Shown piece by piece: positions 1-11,800 of a stretch of 64,000 bases of DNA (position 1 is its first letter; the number at the start of each line of letters is the position of its first letter). The stretch lies in assembly GCA_029961685.1 (NCBI GenBank), contig JARWKL010000016.1, forward strand, positions 13,460,157 through 13,524,156, written 5' to 3'. Under the pieces are notes generated by a model. The model was not told where the DNA came from and ran no database searches. It saw only the letters and a list, made by a program, of their open reading frames with translations. This DNA is from Aristolochia californica (Eukaryota; Streptophyta; Magnoliopsida; Piperales; Aristolochiaceae). A program made the position numbers and the translations under genes.

Positions 1-900
1 CTTATGGGAGTTGTAGAGCTGCCAGTGGTCTCGATGTTTCATCTTCTAACAAGAAATTATCTCGGGAAATCTTTCCTGAACCAACTGCCATATCTAGAGG
101 AGAAGGGGGTAGACCAGAAGAGGAGGAAAATGAGGATTGAAAGAGGGTCGAGGCTTTCGATTCTTTACAATAAAATTGGTGGGCTCCCCATTTGAGTGCC
201 TGCCTGCAAACCGATGATCCCGTGTTTTTGTTTCTCTATTTCCTTTAAAAATGGGGAATGATACGAGGACTTGTGGTTTCCGTCCTTACTTTGAAACCCA
301 GAAAGAATTTTAAATCAGGTTTGGTTATCATGGATGGGTTCATCGGCAAGAGTCAAGAGTGCACCGGCTGTTGTGCAGTTCGTGTTCTTTTTTTATGTTG
401 TGTTGCTCCTACGAATTGAGGGGTTCATGGAGCCAGGATTTATTTTTCGCAGCTTGCTTTTCGCCAGAAAGCTGCAAATTATTTTGTAATCTAACACATT
501 TTCAATATAAATCTCCAATCTTTCGGCCTTTTTTCACTGTATCAATCTTGTTATATCTGGCGAAGTTGTTCCAGTGATGCATCATGGAGTATGAAGCCGA
601 CCCCAGAGGATTTTTCATTTAGCCTCCCAAGTCCAAGTACCTAGGAGGGTTTCTAAGTGAAAGAAGAGGTGGAAGTTTCAGAAATTCAAAATTATCTGGT
701 TTTGAAGTACCCAATAATGTCTAGGACAATACCGGGAATGAATTAGTAAAATCATTGGAAAATACTTTTATGTGTTAGTGCCCAAAATGGAAATATATTG
801 AAAACGAGTTATTTTTTATAATATATTTAACAAATAATAAATCATGTTTATTTAATGTAATACTTAAATATATTAACATATAATAAATAATTAAGTAAGG

Positions 901-1213
901 TATTTTATTAATAAATTAAGATAGACAGTAGTTTAGTCTAAATTAATATAATAATTACGAATTAAAATTAATTTATTAATTTTAATTAACTATAAGCAAA
1001 CAAAAATATTTAAATATCTAGATATTTGATCAAGTTCTTACTTTAATAATATCTTAATTATTATTTTTAAATTAATAATTTAATATAGTATCAACAGTAA
1101 ATCAACAAAATATTTTATTAATAACATAAGATAGATTTTAGTATAATATAAATTAATAATATAGTTACGAAATAAAATAATATTATTAGTTTAATTAATT
1201 ATAACAAATAAAA
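901..1213. repeat. Tandemly duplicated AT-rich repeat
   Basis: Two similar AT-rich units start at 901 and 1111, about 210 bp apart, both opening with TATTTTATTAATAA and continuing with recognisably similar sequence through about 1213. Motifs around 1017-1060 (CTAGATA-TTGATCAA-TTCTTACTT type) reappear diverged near 25078-25110, so this is a dispersed family. No reading frame or terminal structure is visible, and the family is unassigned. Confidence 0.5.
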
Positions 1214-2768
1214 ATAAAAAGACTTTGATAGAGGGTATTGAGGTTAATACTTTTAAAATCGTGATAAAATAATTTATTGAAAAAAAATACTTAATAACGA
1301 ATTGAAAGGGAGAAGGGTTCAGACGGTTCCGCAAGACGGCGAGAGACGAGAGAGAGACGAGAGAAGTAGAGAGGGTCGAGAGAGCGGAGAAGTAGATGTT
1401 CTTCCTTCTAGAGGGAAACATGGAACCGGTCAGTGTGATATACCCCAGAGAGAAGCTCCATTTGAACAAAAAACCCGGACCCCAATCTCAAGGAAACTCT
1501 CATGGAGATGTGTTAGTTGATTCAACTTTGATGAAACCCAGAAAAAAAAAAAAAATCCTTTCTTGACGAGGGCAGAGATGAAACGATAAGAACAGTGAGG
1601 GAGCAGGTGGCTTGTATTTGAATACACGGTTTGAGTTCTTTCTGCATTTCGGAGAGCAGGCTGTGAGAATGGGAAACAAGCGGAGGGTGTGTCTGGGTTG
1701 AAGACAACATGGGTTTTCTCTTTGGTGTTTTAAATTGCCTGATTACAGTCAAGAAAGGCAGCTTTTAGTTCGCAATAAACAAGTCTGGAGATGCATGTGA
1801 AAGATTCCTTTCCAACCTCGTTTTCCAACTCCTCCTACCCATCGTGATTTTCCTCCATTAAAGTACTGCAACAGTGCTTCCAGATACTGAAAGGCACCCC
1901 TGTCCCCTTATGGAATCTCTATCTCCCTCTCCCTGTCTGTCCCTCAATAAACTAGTTTATCCTCATGCCATATGTAGTAGTAGCAAAAGTATATTCTTAC
2001 CCACCCAAATCCCAATCCATTGAAGCGATACAGGTAATATATTTAAAGCCTGGTATCTTTAAACCTTGATGTCCTCATCTTCATTCCAAACCACAACCCG
2101 GTTGAGCCATGACAATTGAGGTTGTTTTCCTCTTTTCTCTCTGTTTTTTCTTTAACGAGGGTTGTTTCCATTTGGGGTCAGTAATTATCCCTTCCAACTT
2201 GGGCGGTAATGCTTTGCTTGAAATAGCCAACCCATTTGTGTAGTGGCTCCTCATCTCCTTTGGTCGGATGTTGTCATGTCAGGCGATTAGTGGGGGATAC
2301 CTGACCACTTGGGCGATGGTTTAACGGCGACACACTTGAACTAGTGTTGCGCCTCTGACTGGTCCTCCCATCAGGGAAAACCTTGTCACATCTCTATAGG
2401 CATCAACCACCCCATGGACAACAACTAAGTTACCACCCAAGTGTGTATTGGTTGGTACAGTGGGACCCATTGGTCACATGAAAGGGTTATCCACATTTAG
2501 CCAACATGGGGAACTTTGCCCTAAAAGCCTTAAATCAAGCTGTGGAAACAATATGGGGTGACGTGGAAGTAAAGGCTTTCAAAGTGAAGGTTGTTTTGGA
2601 GACATCGGACAGGTCAAGGGCTCAGGGTGGGGGGCACCTACAAGAGAGACATCATCAATTGGTTCGGGGAGGGCCCAAGCCTTTAGATACCATTGATATA
2701 TGAGGAACCCTGAAACTAGAAATGAAAAAAATAAAAATAAATTTTTTTAATGGGATTTCTACTTTGAC

Positions 2769-2932
2769 GGTCTGTTTGGAATCTTATAGAAAAGAAGAAA
2801 AAAAATGAAAAATTGATTATTATTATTTTCAAAAAATAATTAATAAAAAATTTAATCATTATTTTATTTTTATTAATTATTTTTAAAAATAATAATGATT
2901 AAATTTTTTTTCAAGGGATTCCAAATAGACCC
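2769..2932. mobile_element. Foldback MITE
   Basis: A roughly 164-bp AT-rich element with terminal inverted repeats: GGTCTGTTTGGAATC at 2769-2783 pairs with GATTCCAAATAGACCC at 2917-2932. The interior is itself palindromic (TTAATCATTATT against AATAATGATTAA), so the unit can fold into a long hairpin. It has no coding capacity. The termini resemble the GGGTCTGTTTGG ends common in plant hAT- or PIF-type MITEs, but no clear target-site duplication is visible and the superfamily is left open. Confidence 0.7.
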
Positions 2933-4722
2933 GGATCATGAGTCTAAGGCACAAAAAAGAAATAAAAAATAAAATAAAAAAATATTGTAGAAAGTATGTG
3001 GCTTTGTGTCAAACATGAAATCATGGAAATTTTATAAAATAATAAAAAAATTGACCTAGGTTTATGTATTGCTTTCCCATCATTGACGATACGCTGTTTC
3101 CTGCCACATAACAAAAATATATAAAAACTACTCCTGACTTTATTTGGGACACGTGTAACGAGAACATCAGTGGTCCCTTAGGGAGTCCGGGGGGAGTTAC
3201 CACGTGGAACCAAAAGGCCTTTAGGGAAAAGCCTAAGTCCCCCATTGACCGTGACAACTAGCCCCTTGGGCCTCAACTGACCGGATTCCCGGTAAAGCTC
3301 CTCTGCCTTAGTAGTCGAAGACTAAAGTGTGCCTGTCGCGATAACGTGGACCGAACCCAACTAATTTTATATCTCTGTCGACGTGGCCTAGTTTCGACTT
3401 CATAACGAACGGATAACGCTGCCGCACTGAGCAGCATTTCTTAACCCGTCACCGTGGTTTTTCTTTCTGATATCACTTCTGCCTGGGAAAGCTTTCTATT
3501 CGTCGAGAAGTGGGCCCAACGTCTGGACAGTAGTGGTGGGACCCACACTGCTCCCAATAACACACTCTAGCTTCAGTTGTGCGGACGTAGGCGTCGGAAA
3601 TCGCTTTTCCTGAAAATCGCAAGCAACTCGAGACACTCCACACCGTCCCGGGCCCCACATCGACCGTAAGAACCTAGTCAGTGGGCCCACCTGTGCTTTG
3701 ATTAGATAGAAAAACCGACTATCAAGCTTCATGCAAAGGAGGCTGAAATGATGGGAAAATGCGATTTAGTTTAGGAGCATAATTTAGCTTAGGATTAACC
3801 ATGTGGGCCCACTTTTGGTCTGAGCAGATAACATATGAAATGGCTATAATCAATTACTATCTATCTCAGCCGTCCACCTTTCGTATTAGATAACCCCCTT
3901 TTTACGAGATGTGTGGTAGTATCAAATAATATATGGTAAAATAATGATTTTAATTTTAAATAAATGAGTAAATTATTTATAATTATAAAAAAAAAAGAAG
4001 GCTTTAATAATATGCTGTTCTTGTCTATGGATCGTCACATCGATGTCAAAACATAGGGAGACAATTGAAGCAAAGGTGTAAGTGTCCTTTGCAGGAGGCA
4101 ACATGAAGCACTTTGGGTGTTGGATATCTATCATGAGTGGCTTTTGCAGGGCACGTCCGTTTTTTTTTTTTTTTTTTTTTTTGACCCCTCACACGACTCG
4201 GAGTCACCACCCCAATCGTGTGTCGTTGACTGTGGCCAATGGGTTGTGATTTTTCTTTTCTAAATGTTATTATAAGATTTTTATGTTATTTAATAATTAA
4301 TTATTTTTTAGCGATAAAACTGATTTATATCTCATAAGAACAAGGATAATTTAGATTAACATGAGCAAATTAGGAAAATTAATGTGACACTTAAAAAGAT
4401 TGATTCAGTTTGGAGAAATGTAGGAAATGATTGAGACTAATAACAAAGACGATAACTAATCTATCAAAGCCGCAGTCAATGATATCCGGAGAGCATTTTG
4501 CAACAAGTAGGTCTCTATAACTACTAAAAAAACACGTTTTTGATGATAAGCCAATTGGGAAGAGATATAAATCATGATTTCGATATTATTCTAAATACAC
4601 CTCTTCGCTTCGTTCCCATAGAAAACCCAAAAGAGCTGTTCATGACTAGGGACTTCAAAAGGGCAAAACTCACCACCCATGTTTTCTGAAAAAACACCCA
4701 AGGGCATTTTCATCCCTCTTGC

Positions 4723-4731
4723 CTTATAAAT
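4723..4731 (+). promoter_or_regulatory. TATA box of the HD-Zip gene
   Basis: CTTATAAAT lies about 95 bp upstream of the preferred ATG at 4819 and 50 bp upstream of an earlier in-frame ATG at 4774. Typical plant spacing puts transcription start near 4755, which favours 4819 as giving a more normal leader length. Assignment rests on motif and position only. Confidence 0.5.
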
Positions 4732-4818
4732 CAACCTGGTGTAGAATAATCTCTATCACCTGGACAACATCCTTTGCTCTGTAAAGTCTCGTCAGGTAGT
4801 TCGGTACTATCCCCTCTC

Positions 4819-5652
4819 ATGTCACGGAAGAAGAATATGTTTCCTGGACTCGAAGACGATCTGCCTTTCCTCTTCCATCACACCTCCGGCCTCTACAATC
4901 CGTTCCCCGAAGGCCAGTTAGATAACCCTCCCCATTCACACGTTTCGTCTGTCAAACGCCTTTTTTTTTCTGTGTTTTCGTTGATATGATTTTTCTTTCT
5001 TCTTCTGCAGGAGGGAAGCCTAAGCGGAGGAGGAGGAGGGGGCGCGCGGACGCTCCCGTGGCTGAACCGAAGAAGAGAAATCTCACCGTGGAGCAAGTGA
5101 ACTTCCTGGAGATCAATTTCGGGAACGAACATAAGCTGGAATCCGCGAGGAAAGACCGGCTGGCCGCAGATTTGGGGCTAGCCCCTCGAACGGTGGCCGT
5201 CTGGTTTCAGAACAGGCGCGCAAGGTGGCGGAGCAAGCATTTGGAAGAGGAGTACTCCAGGCTGAAGGTCACCCATGAGACTGTCGTCATAGACAAGTGC
5301 CATCTCGAAGCCGAGGTAAATATATACATACCCTTTTTCTCATCTTCTGCACTGGATCATCCCCATTTTTCTACTCTTTTCCCCCTCTTCGGAAACAAGC
5401 TCTGAGCTAAAAAGACTGCGGACTCTGCAGGTGCTGAACCTTCGTGACCAACTCTCGAAAGCCGAGTCGGAGATAAAGAAGCTTGCTGGGAAGACCGAGA
5501 GAAGCTCCAGGCCGAGCTCTTCCTTATCCGTCGACGCAGATTATCCTGACCTCTTCGGGGAATTCCGAGCTGAAGAAAACCAGAGCTTGCTCTACATGCT
5601 TGAGAACAACCACATCAATGGTCTAGAATGGGCGAATCTATGCGGCTTATGA
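4819..5652 (+). CDS. HD-Zip class I homeobox-leucine zipper transcription factor (HB21/40/53 type)
   Basis: A DNA-binding transcription factor that should act in the nucleus as a dimer on CAATNATTG-type sites (family knowledge). Proposed exons are 4819-4912, 5011-5315 and 5431-5652, giving 206 residues in one frame. Visible parts in order: an acidic/aromatic N-terminus, a basic stretch (about residues 33-42), the homeodomain (about 52-108) with WFQNRRARW at 96-104, and a leucine zipper with heptad positions L109, L116, V123, L130, L137, A144 and L151. It ends in a short acidic tail with a conserved Trp (LEW) near the end. KDRLA, NEHKLES and the DKCHLE segment are characteristic of the HB21/HB40/HB53 branch. 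Intron 2 has GT-AG ends. For intron 1 the only in-phase donor I find is a GC donor (AAG/GCCAGT) at 4913. ATGs at 4774 and 4837 are alternative starts. Confidence 0.88.
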
Positions 5653-7254
5653 TGTGAATATCATTGTTTGTAATAATTTTGTACGGTTCTTCTATCTTTG
5701 ATCACTCCTTTCGTTCTCTTCTGTTTCTCCTTTGCTTTTTGGAATTACTGAATGTATATATTATGCGTTCTGAAATCTCAAGTGTCAGCCCACGTAAATT
5801 TGCTCAAATATTTTCCTATGGACGTTTCCGTATTCAGTTTATTTTATTTGCACCGTTAACGAAAATTTTGTTATAAAAAAATATTTTTCTTAAATAAAAA
5901 ATAAGGTGACAAGTGTAATCTCTTAAAAGTGGTTCAAGTGTGAGAAAATTTTCATCAAATAATTTTTTTGCACACTTTTTTCTTTTATGCTTCAATTAAA
6001 TTCGTTAAAATATTTCTAAAAAAATAAACTATATCCTTTGTACATAAAATCATAACTATGGCTAGTCAGTCATTTTGGGACGGGCATCCGGAACTCCACT
6101 AGAGCAACAACGTCTTTCTACTCCCGTCAACGGTTTCTATCAATCTTTATCCTCCGAGACCTCACCATTTTCGGTGCTTTAGAATTGATGTTGTAATTGA
6201 ATGACGTTCTAAACCAATTGCTTGCGACGAATTTGGGCTGAGTGCGATGTGGAGTGGGATTAGACACCTGAAGTGAAGGCATGCATGAGCATTCGACTCA
6301 GAGGTGGGAATATCACCAGATTCACCCTACTCCACTGAAACTTGCTTACATTACACTACATCAGAAGAACAGTTCAGTTTATTTCCTTTTCTTTTTTGTA
6401 ATTATAACACGAGACCTCAACTTAAGAGACATGAAGGATAAAGTCATTCTCTATTGAATTTAGGAGGGGATCTAAGGGTGGGACCCACCCTAAACCAGGA
6501 GGAGGATAACCTTGAATTACTCTTCATTTGCTCCTAAAAATGGAAGAGTACCGTCCGCTTTTAAGAGAAACATGACTCTGACCTCTCCCCATTTTCCATT
6601 ATTACCGGATGGGTTTATGGGCACTGAGTAGGGGTGGCATCGAATCAAGCTGGTTCACGAATAGCCCGAACTCGATTCGATTCCAATAAACTTTCGACTC
6701 GTTTGCTACTAAACCCCAACAAAGCTTGGTTCGTTTCACGAGTTTGCGACGGTTTGTTTACTTAAAGAGTCGGGACCATACGGAAAACATTTCATCTCAC
6801 AAAATTTTGACGGACGCAAACGGTGTTTTTCAGCTTCTCGGCCCGATCGTTCCACAGGCGTTGTGTTGGTTGAGCGTTGATCGTGATGTCAGCATATTTC
6901 CCTGTGCATCACGATTGGAGATATGGTGAGCAGAGGGGATGGACTGAAGAGGTAGGACTTGTACCTATTTAGATTCTTCAGAAACGAAGAAACACCTTTT
7001 GGGTGAGTAACCGTTGGAATTCATTGAGGCCTCCGTCATGCGTTCTCGGCTTTGCGGCATGTTAGAACATAGCCAATGCTGGTGCTAGGTGCACCATCAT
7101 TGATTATGACGATGGGCGGCACCAAGGTGGTGACAGAGGCCAACGCAAGGCGTTGCTCTCTACGCGTGACTAGAGGTTGAAGACAAGCGTACGACTGAGC
7201 CGGTCAGGCTCAATTGACTGACTCGATAATTATAAAATAAAAAATAATATATAT
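5653..7254. other. Intergenic tract between the HD-Zip gene and the 7.3-kb repeats
   Basis: The first few hundred bases are the presumed 3' UTR and terminator region of the HD-Zip gene, T-rich and without a clear polyadenylation signal that I can single out. From 6620 on, a TTCGATTC/GACTCG-rich patch resembles dispersed plant repeat DNA. No gene is supported. Confidence 0.45.
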
Positions 7255-7330
7255 ATTAAGCATGGGATTTGAACCCACAACCTTGACTTATATTTTTGTG
7301 AAATAACCTCTAAGTCAACTCACTTTTTTG
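7255..7330 (-). mobile_element. tRNA-like SINE head (copy 1)
   Basis: On the minus strand there is an A-box-like TGACTTAGAGG (complement of 7307-7317) and, about 30 bases on, a B-box GGTTCAAATCC (complement of 7265-7275). These are the internal RNA polymerase III promoter elements of tRNA-derived SINEs. No cloverleaf can be closed, so it is not a tRNA gene. The body and tail are uncertain. The same head, diverged, lies beside the same copia-related DNA at 29875-29945. Confidence 0.5.
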
Positions 7331-7448
7331 AGTGTTATTGGGGGATACATTTACTCGATATTTTGAATAACTAGAAAATAAGTATGCTTGTTTTTTATGC
7401 TATTTCTCATTTAATTAATTGAAATTAAATAATTTTACACACACACAT

Positions 7449-7486
<38 letters not shown>

Positions 7487-8090
7487 ATGTATAAATACAT
7501 ATTTATGATCATTTTTATCTTATGAAAAATTTTATTTAGGATTTTATGCATATTTTTGTTGACATAAATATAAATAATTAATAATTGGCATAGATTTTAT
7601 TCAATTATTTTGTTGTCATATTTTTTTTATATTTGAATAATTGAGTAATAGCCACAATAGTTTTAATTATAAAATTGTCCAGTCACATAAAATTAATGAA
7701 GTAAAAAATTATGATTAATTATAGAGATATAATAATTTAACCCCACAAGATAATTGTTATATTTAAGTGATTAATCAGGATGAAATAAAAATATTTAAAA
7801 AAATATTCTAGTTGCACACATGCCTAGAAAATTCATTTACAGATAAATTTTGATCCCATCATAAAGTGATATAAATCACTTACATGTGTTATAATTTAAA
7901 GCACCCACGAAAGATTTAATGATATGTTGATTTATTTGTTCGAATTTATTTACATTTGGTAAATATTCGATATTGTTGTTTATTTTGTTGTTCAAAGTAT
8001 ATATGTTCCAAATTTTAGTTCCTCGTATTATTTCTCTAGACCATTATAGTGATTGGAAGGAGAAAATTTTGGCTCGAGTTCCATTCCATT
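7331..8090 (+). mobile_element. 5' part of a Ty1/copia element (leader and start of gag)
   Basis: This stretch is the diverged reverse complement of about 29.15-29.87 kb. Shared blocks include the CATTTAATTAATT region near 7408, a TTGAATAATTGAGTAA block near 7635, a GAAAGATTTAATGA block near 7908 and the end near 8005-8080. That end translates as FQILVPRI..YSDWKEKI, the N-terminal gag motif of a copia polyprotein. The rest of the element is missing after about 8090. The LTR edge is not defined because no second LTR is present here. Confidence 0.55.
7437..7484. repeat. Compound (CA)n/(AT)n microsatellite
   Basis: An ACACAC run with one T interruption passes directly into a run of about a dozen AT units. 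It lies inside the copia-related fragment and is not present at the matching place of the 29-kb copy, so it arose after the copies separated. Confidence 0.9.
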
Positions 8091-8846
8091 TATTGAAATA
8101 TTTAAATCAAAGATAATTCGTTCGATTCCGATCTCGAACGAGAAAAAGGGAAATTAGTTTCTTTTCAGATTCGAGTTCGTCTTCGTTTGCATCTTCATCT
8201 TCAGTATCCAGCAGATCGAGCAACGCCCTTATATCTCCAATTTATTGTTTGGTTTCCAATTTTTTTGGCGGTACGATCTGTCTCCTTGTCCTTCTTCTTC
8301 AATATATCTACTCCAGCTTCTTGTCGTTCTGGATTTCTGATTCTTAAATTCATTTAGATCCCGAGTCCGGTTTCCCGTTGTTTTTCTGGAACTTCTGGAT
8401 TTGCTAATACGAAAATGTTTGCAATGTTTTAGGGGATCGGTTTTTGTTACTAAATCTTTGACTGTTATTTTTGTTATTCGCCCTGTTTTTGGTTCTACGT
8501 AATTCCGTAGTCTCAAATTTATTTTGATGGAATAACATTTGCGGACAATTAGTGGAAAATGATCGAGTTACGCTTGCTTTACATATGAAGTATGGGAGGA
8601 GAAGTCATTTTTGTCATTATAAACTTTCCCTTGTTGTTTGATGCTCTCGAGAACAGATTCACTACTTTCTTGTTTCAGATTTTTTGCCTGTCCAAAGTAT
8701 TTCCTCCGGTTTTATTTTGCAATGGTGATGCATTTTAGGCTGTTCTTAGCTGAAGGGTGACGCGGGGCGCGGTGGGCACATTTGTGTGATGGGTCTCGTC
8801 GAAATGCTCTCACTGCTGTTATGATGTACGCATTTGTGCTGAGGAA
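8091..8846 (+). promoter_or_regulatory. Promoter and 5' UTR region of the RGP1 gene
   Basis: This is the non-repetitive stretch between the truncated copia fragment and the first ATG of RGP1. It is rich in TC/TTC runs (8160-8290), usual for plant 5' leaders, and could include a 5' UTR intron (a tract with donors near 8260 and a pyrimidine-rich acceptor near 8679), but neither a TATA box nor a transcription start can be fixed. The nearby transposon fragment sits within 800 bp of the start codon. Confidence 0.4.
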
Positions 8847-11800
8847 ATGTCTCTGGAGCTCTTCAGGCGATTGGGGTCTTTCTGGGTTAATGAGGAGACG
8901 GGTGGTCCATCCTCACAGAAGCTTTCACCTTCGATGAGATTACATACAGAAAAAGAGGTCTATAGGCCTGGGGATACTGTTCTTGCAACTATTGAGATTT
9001 GTAATCCAAATGTTGCGAATGCAGACTTCTCGCTTCTGGTCGAAAACCTCAAGTTTGAAATTAAAGGAGTTGGGAAGCTTGATCCTCAATGGTTTAGCAC
9101 GCAAATGCCATCATTCGTTTCAAAGCAAAGGAGAGGTATTCCGTTGCTTTTTTCTTCAGTGCGTTTGGAATCTTTAAAAAACTAGTTTTGTATTCTGTAA
9201 TTGCATGCCTTCCACTTAGAAATTTCATCATGCTGTCAGAAAAGTAATAACTTGGCTTATAGTTTGTGTTAGCTGTTGTTTGTAGGGAATATATCATTTG
9301 TTTGATCAGTTGGACCCATGTTATATTTACATGTCATCCTTCGGTATTTTGTAGGTGAGTGTATCTTTTTGGACTGTACAACACCACCCATGGTCTCGAA
9401 GCTGATAGTTTCTTCTGGGTGCACTAAAACATGTGAGTTAGCTGCACAACTCTTCATGTCATATTGTTGATACTGTTCTTTTAAGTTTTAGAATTTGATG
9501 TACTAAGTCAAGCTGTACATAAGCTGTCGAGTGGTTTCTTTTTCTCATACTATTTGCTTTGAGAGGAAAATTCAGACCTAGTTGATGAGTTATTGGAGAA
9601 ACAAAATAGACACAATGGGGGTAAAGAAGAACCTCAGAGAAGTCTATTTGAGTGTCTCTGGGGCACGCTGACAAGGTAGGACAGGCAGATGTTCTCTTTG
9701 GCAAGGATCTGCCTTCTCTGACAATATGACACTAGGGTACCAAAGACTAAGGCAACGTTAGCATATTTATTAAGAAGTTTCCATTTAGGTCCAAAGTCAA
9801 TTTATGACATTCATAGCCCCTTCATGGTGAGCAAGGGAGAAAATTCTTGAACTAAGTCAATAAGGTATGCACCTTGGTCCCCATTAAACTTAACTTCCAT
9901 GGAATCAGCTTGCTGTGAGATATTATCAAAATTTAACTTTGATGGACAAAGACTGGGAAACCAAGAAATCAACCAGAGAAGGAATAAAGATTTTGTCAAA
10001 ATGGGAAATATGGAAGAAAGAGTGAAGAAATTGAAGAAGGAAAGAGAGAAGAAAGGAAAATAAGGAGAGTGACTTGTGGATAAGTTTCGTTGAGAGGAGA
10101 GCTTGAAAATGGGTCAAAGTACATAAATACCCCTATACACTTAAAGATATAAAATTACTTATATCTCTCATTATACATAATTAAAATGAATGAAACTAAG
10201 TCTAAAGACATAATCAAATATGTAGAATAAAACAATATAGAGAACAGAAACAATAGCTGATGTGAAATGAAGAAATTGCCCCTCTATTACATCTAAGGTT
10301 TTCTAACACTCCACCTCAAGTTGGAGCATATATGTCCATAAGTCTCAACTTGTCACAGAATATCATAAATTCACTTTTTCCCAATGCCTTAGTGAACACA
10401 TCTCCAAGTTGATCTCTAGATCAAACATAGGGAGTGAATACTTCTTCATTGCAGCATCTTGAATTAAATGACAATCTATTTCAATGTGTTTCGTCCTTTC
10501 ATGAAACACTGGATTAATGGCAATACATCTATTATTGCTCGATTCTCACATTACATAGTAATAAACTCCATTTGATGAAACCCCTACTCTCGTGTCACAA
10601 TGCCTCCATTTCAACATCCATTATGACTTTGGTACATTTATATGAAATAGCATTATACACGCTACTTCCAACAAGTAATGATTTTTATGTTCAACTACTC
10701 TATTTTTTTGTGGAGTAAACACATACGACGATTCAAGAATAATACCATGACCTAGACAAAATACATCAAATTGTTGATTCATGAACTCAAGCCCATTATG
10801 AGTATGCAATACACTAATTGAAGTGGCAAACTGATTTTTTATTTCATTGTAGAAACTTTGAAATACATAAAAAACTTTAGTTTTCTCCGTAAGGAGATAC
10901 ATCCAAGTACATCTATTGAAATCATCAATAAACTAAAGAAAATACTTATAATTGAATAAACTAGATACATGACAAGGACCCCAAACATCAGAATGAACAA
11001 CTTCAAATAAATGATTGCTTCTATGATGGGCGATAGGACACGCAGTTTGGTGATGCTTGCCCAACTGACACAATTCATACTAAAACGAAAGACTAGAAGG
11101 AAATGTAGGAAAAAGCTGAATCAGTTTTGCCAAAGATGGATGACCACAATGTCAGTGTCATTGTCGTGCAAATCATGTAAATGATTATCTGGCAAGTGGC
11201 TTTCCAAGTAATATAGTCCGCCCCTTTCACGAGCGGAACCAATTATCATCTTCGTTTGGATGTCCTAAAACACACAATCACACAATGAGTAGGATAAAAG
11301 GTTAATGAAAATTTCATCGATTTTGTTAACTGACTCACAGATAATATACTTAAGAGGAAATTTAGGAACTAATAGCGCAGACTGAGGAGACAAGAAAATG
11401 AAGCAGGAGTTTGAAGCCCAGAAAAAAGTTGACAGTAGGCTGCATGCAGAAACTACTGTTAGACCTCCCAACAAAGAGTGCCCAGTTGGTGTATCCAGAG
11501 CTGCCTATCTGGAGGTTCAAACAAAACTAGAAGGGTCATAGCTCTTGTCTATCTGAGTGTTACTTCTTTTTTTTTTGTCTATTTCTACATGAAATCTTCT
11601 AATTTTTTTTTTTTTTCAAAAGGCGAGAGTGATTTCAATAAGAGAGAGAGGCATCCCAAAAAAGGAGGGAAAGACCCACACGCAGAATTACATGAGAGTT
11701 AAATTACAATCACAACGAACAAAAGAACACCAGCCAACAGCAATAGCACAGTCAATGAACACCAAAGTGGAGGCATGAATTTAGTGTTGCCGAATAATCA

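Larger units (their letters stand above)
1..4722. other. Intergenic tract upstream of the HD-Zip gene
   Basis: No coding region is supported here; the open frames are short, unrelated to known families and lie in low-complexity DNA. The stretch is AT-rich at 780-1290, 2700-3000 and 3930-4000 and has homopolymer runs (poly-A near 1541, poly-T near 4163). The parts at 2110-2700 and 3130-3750 are GC-richer and look like old repeat bodies, but I cannot name a family. Two repeats that can be described are listed separately (901-1213 and 2769-2932). Confidence 0.5.

Noticed and set aside
2506..2703. A 65-codon plus frame
   Set aside because: Isolated, no domain, in repeat-like intergenic DNA.
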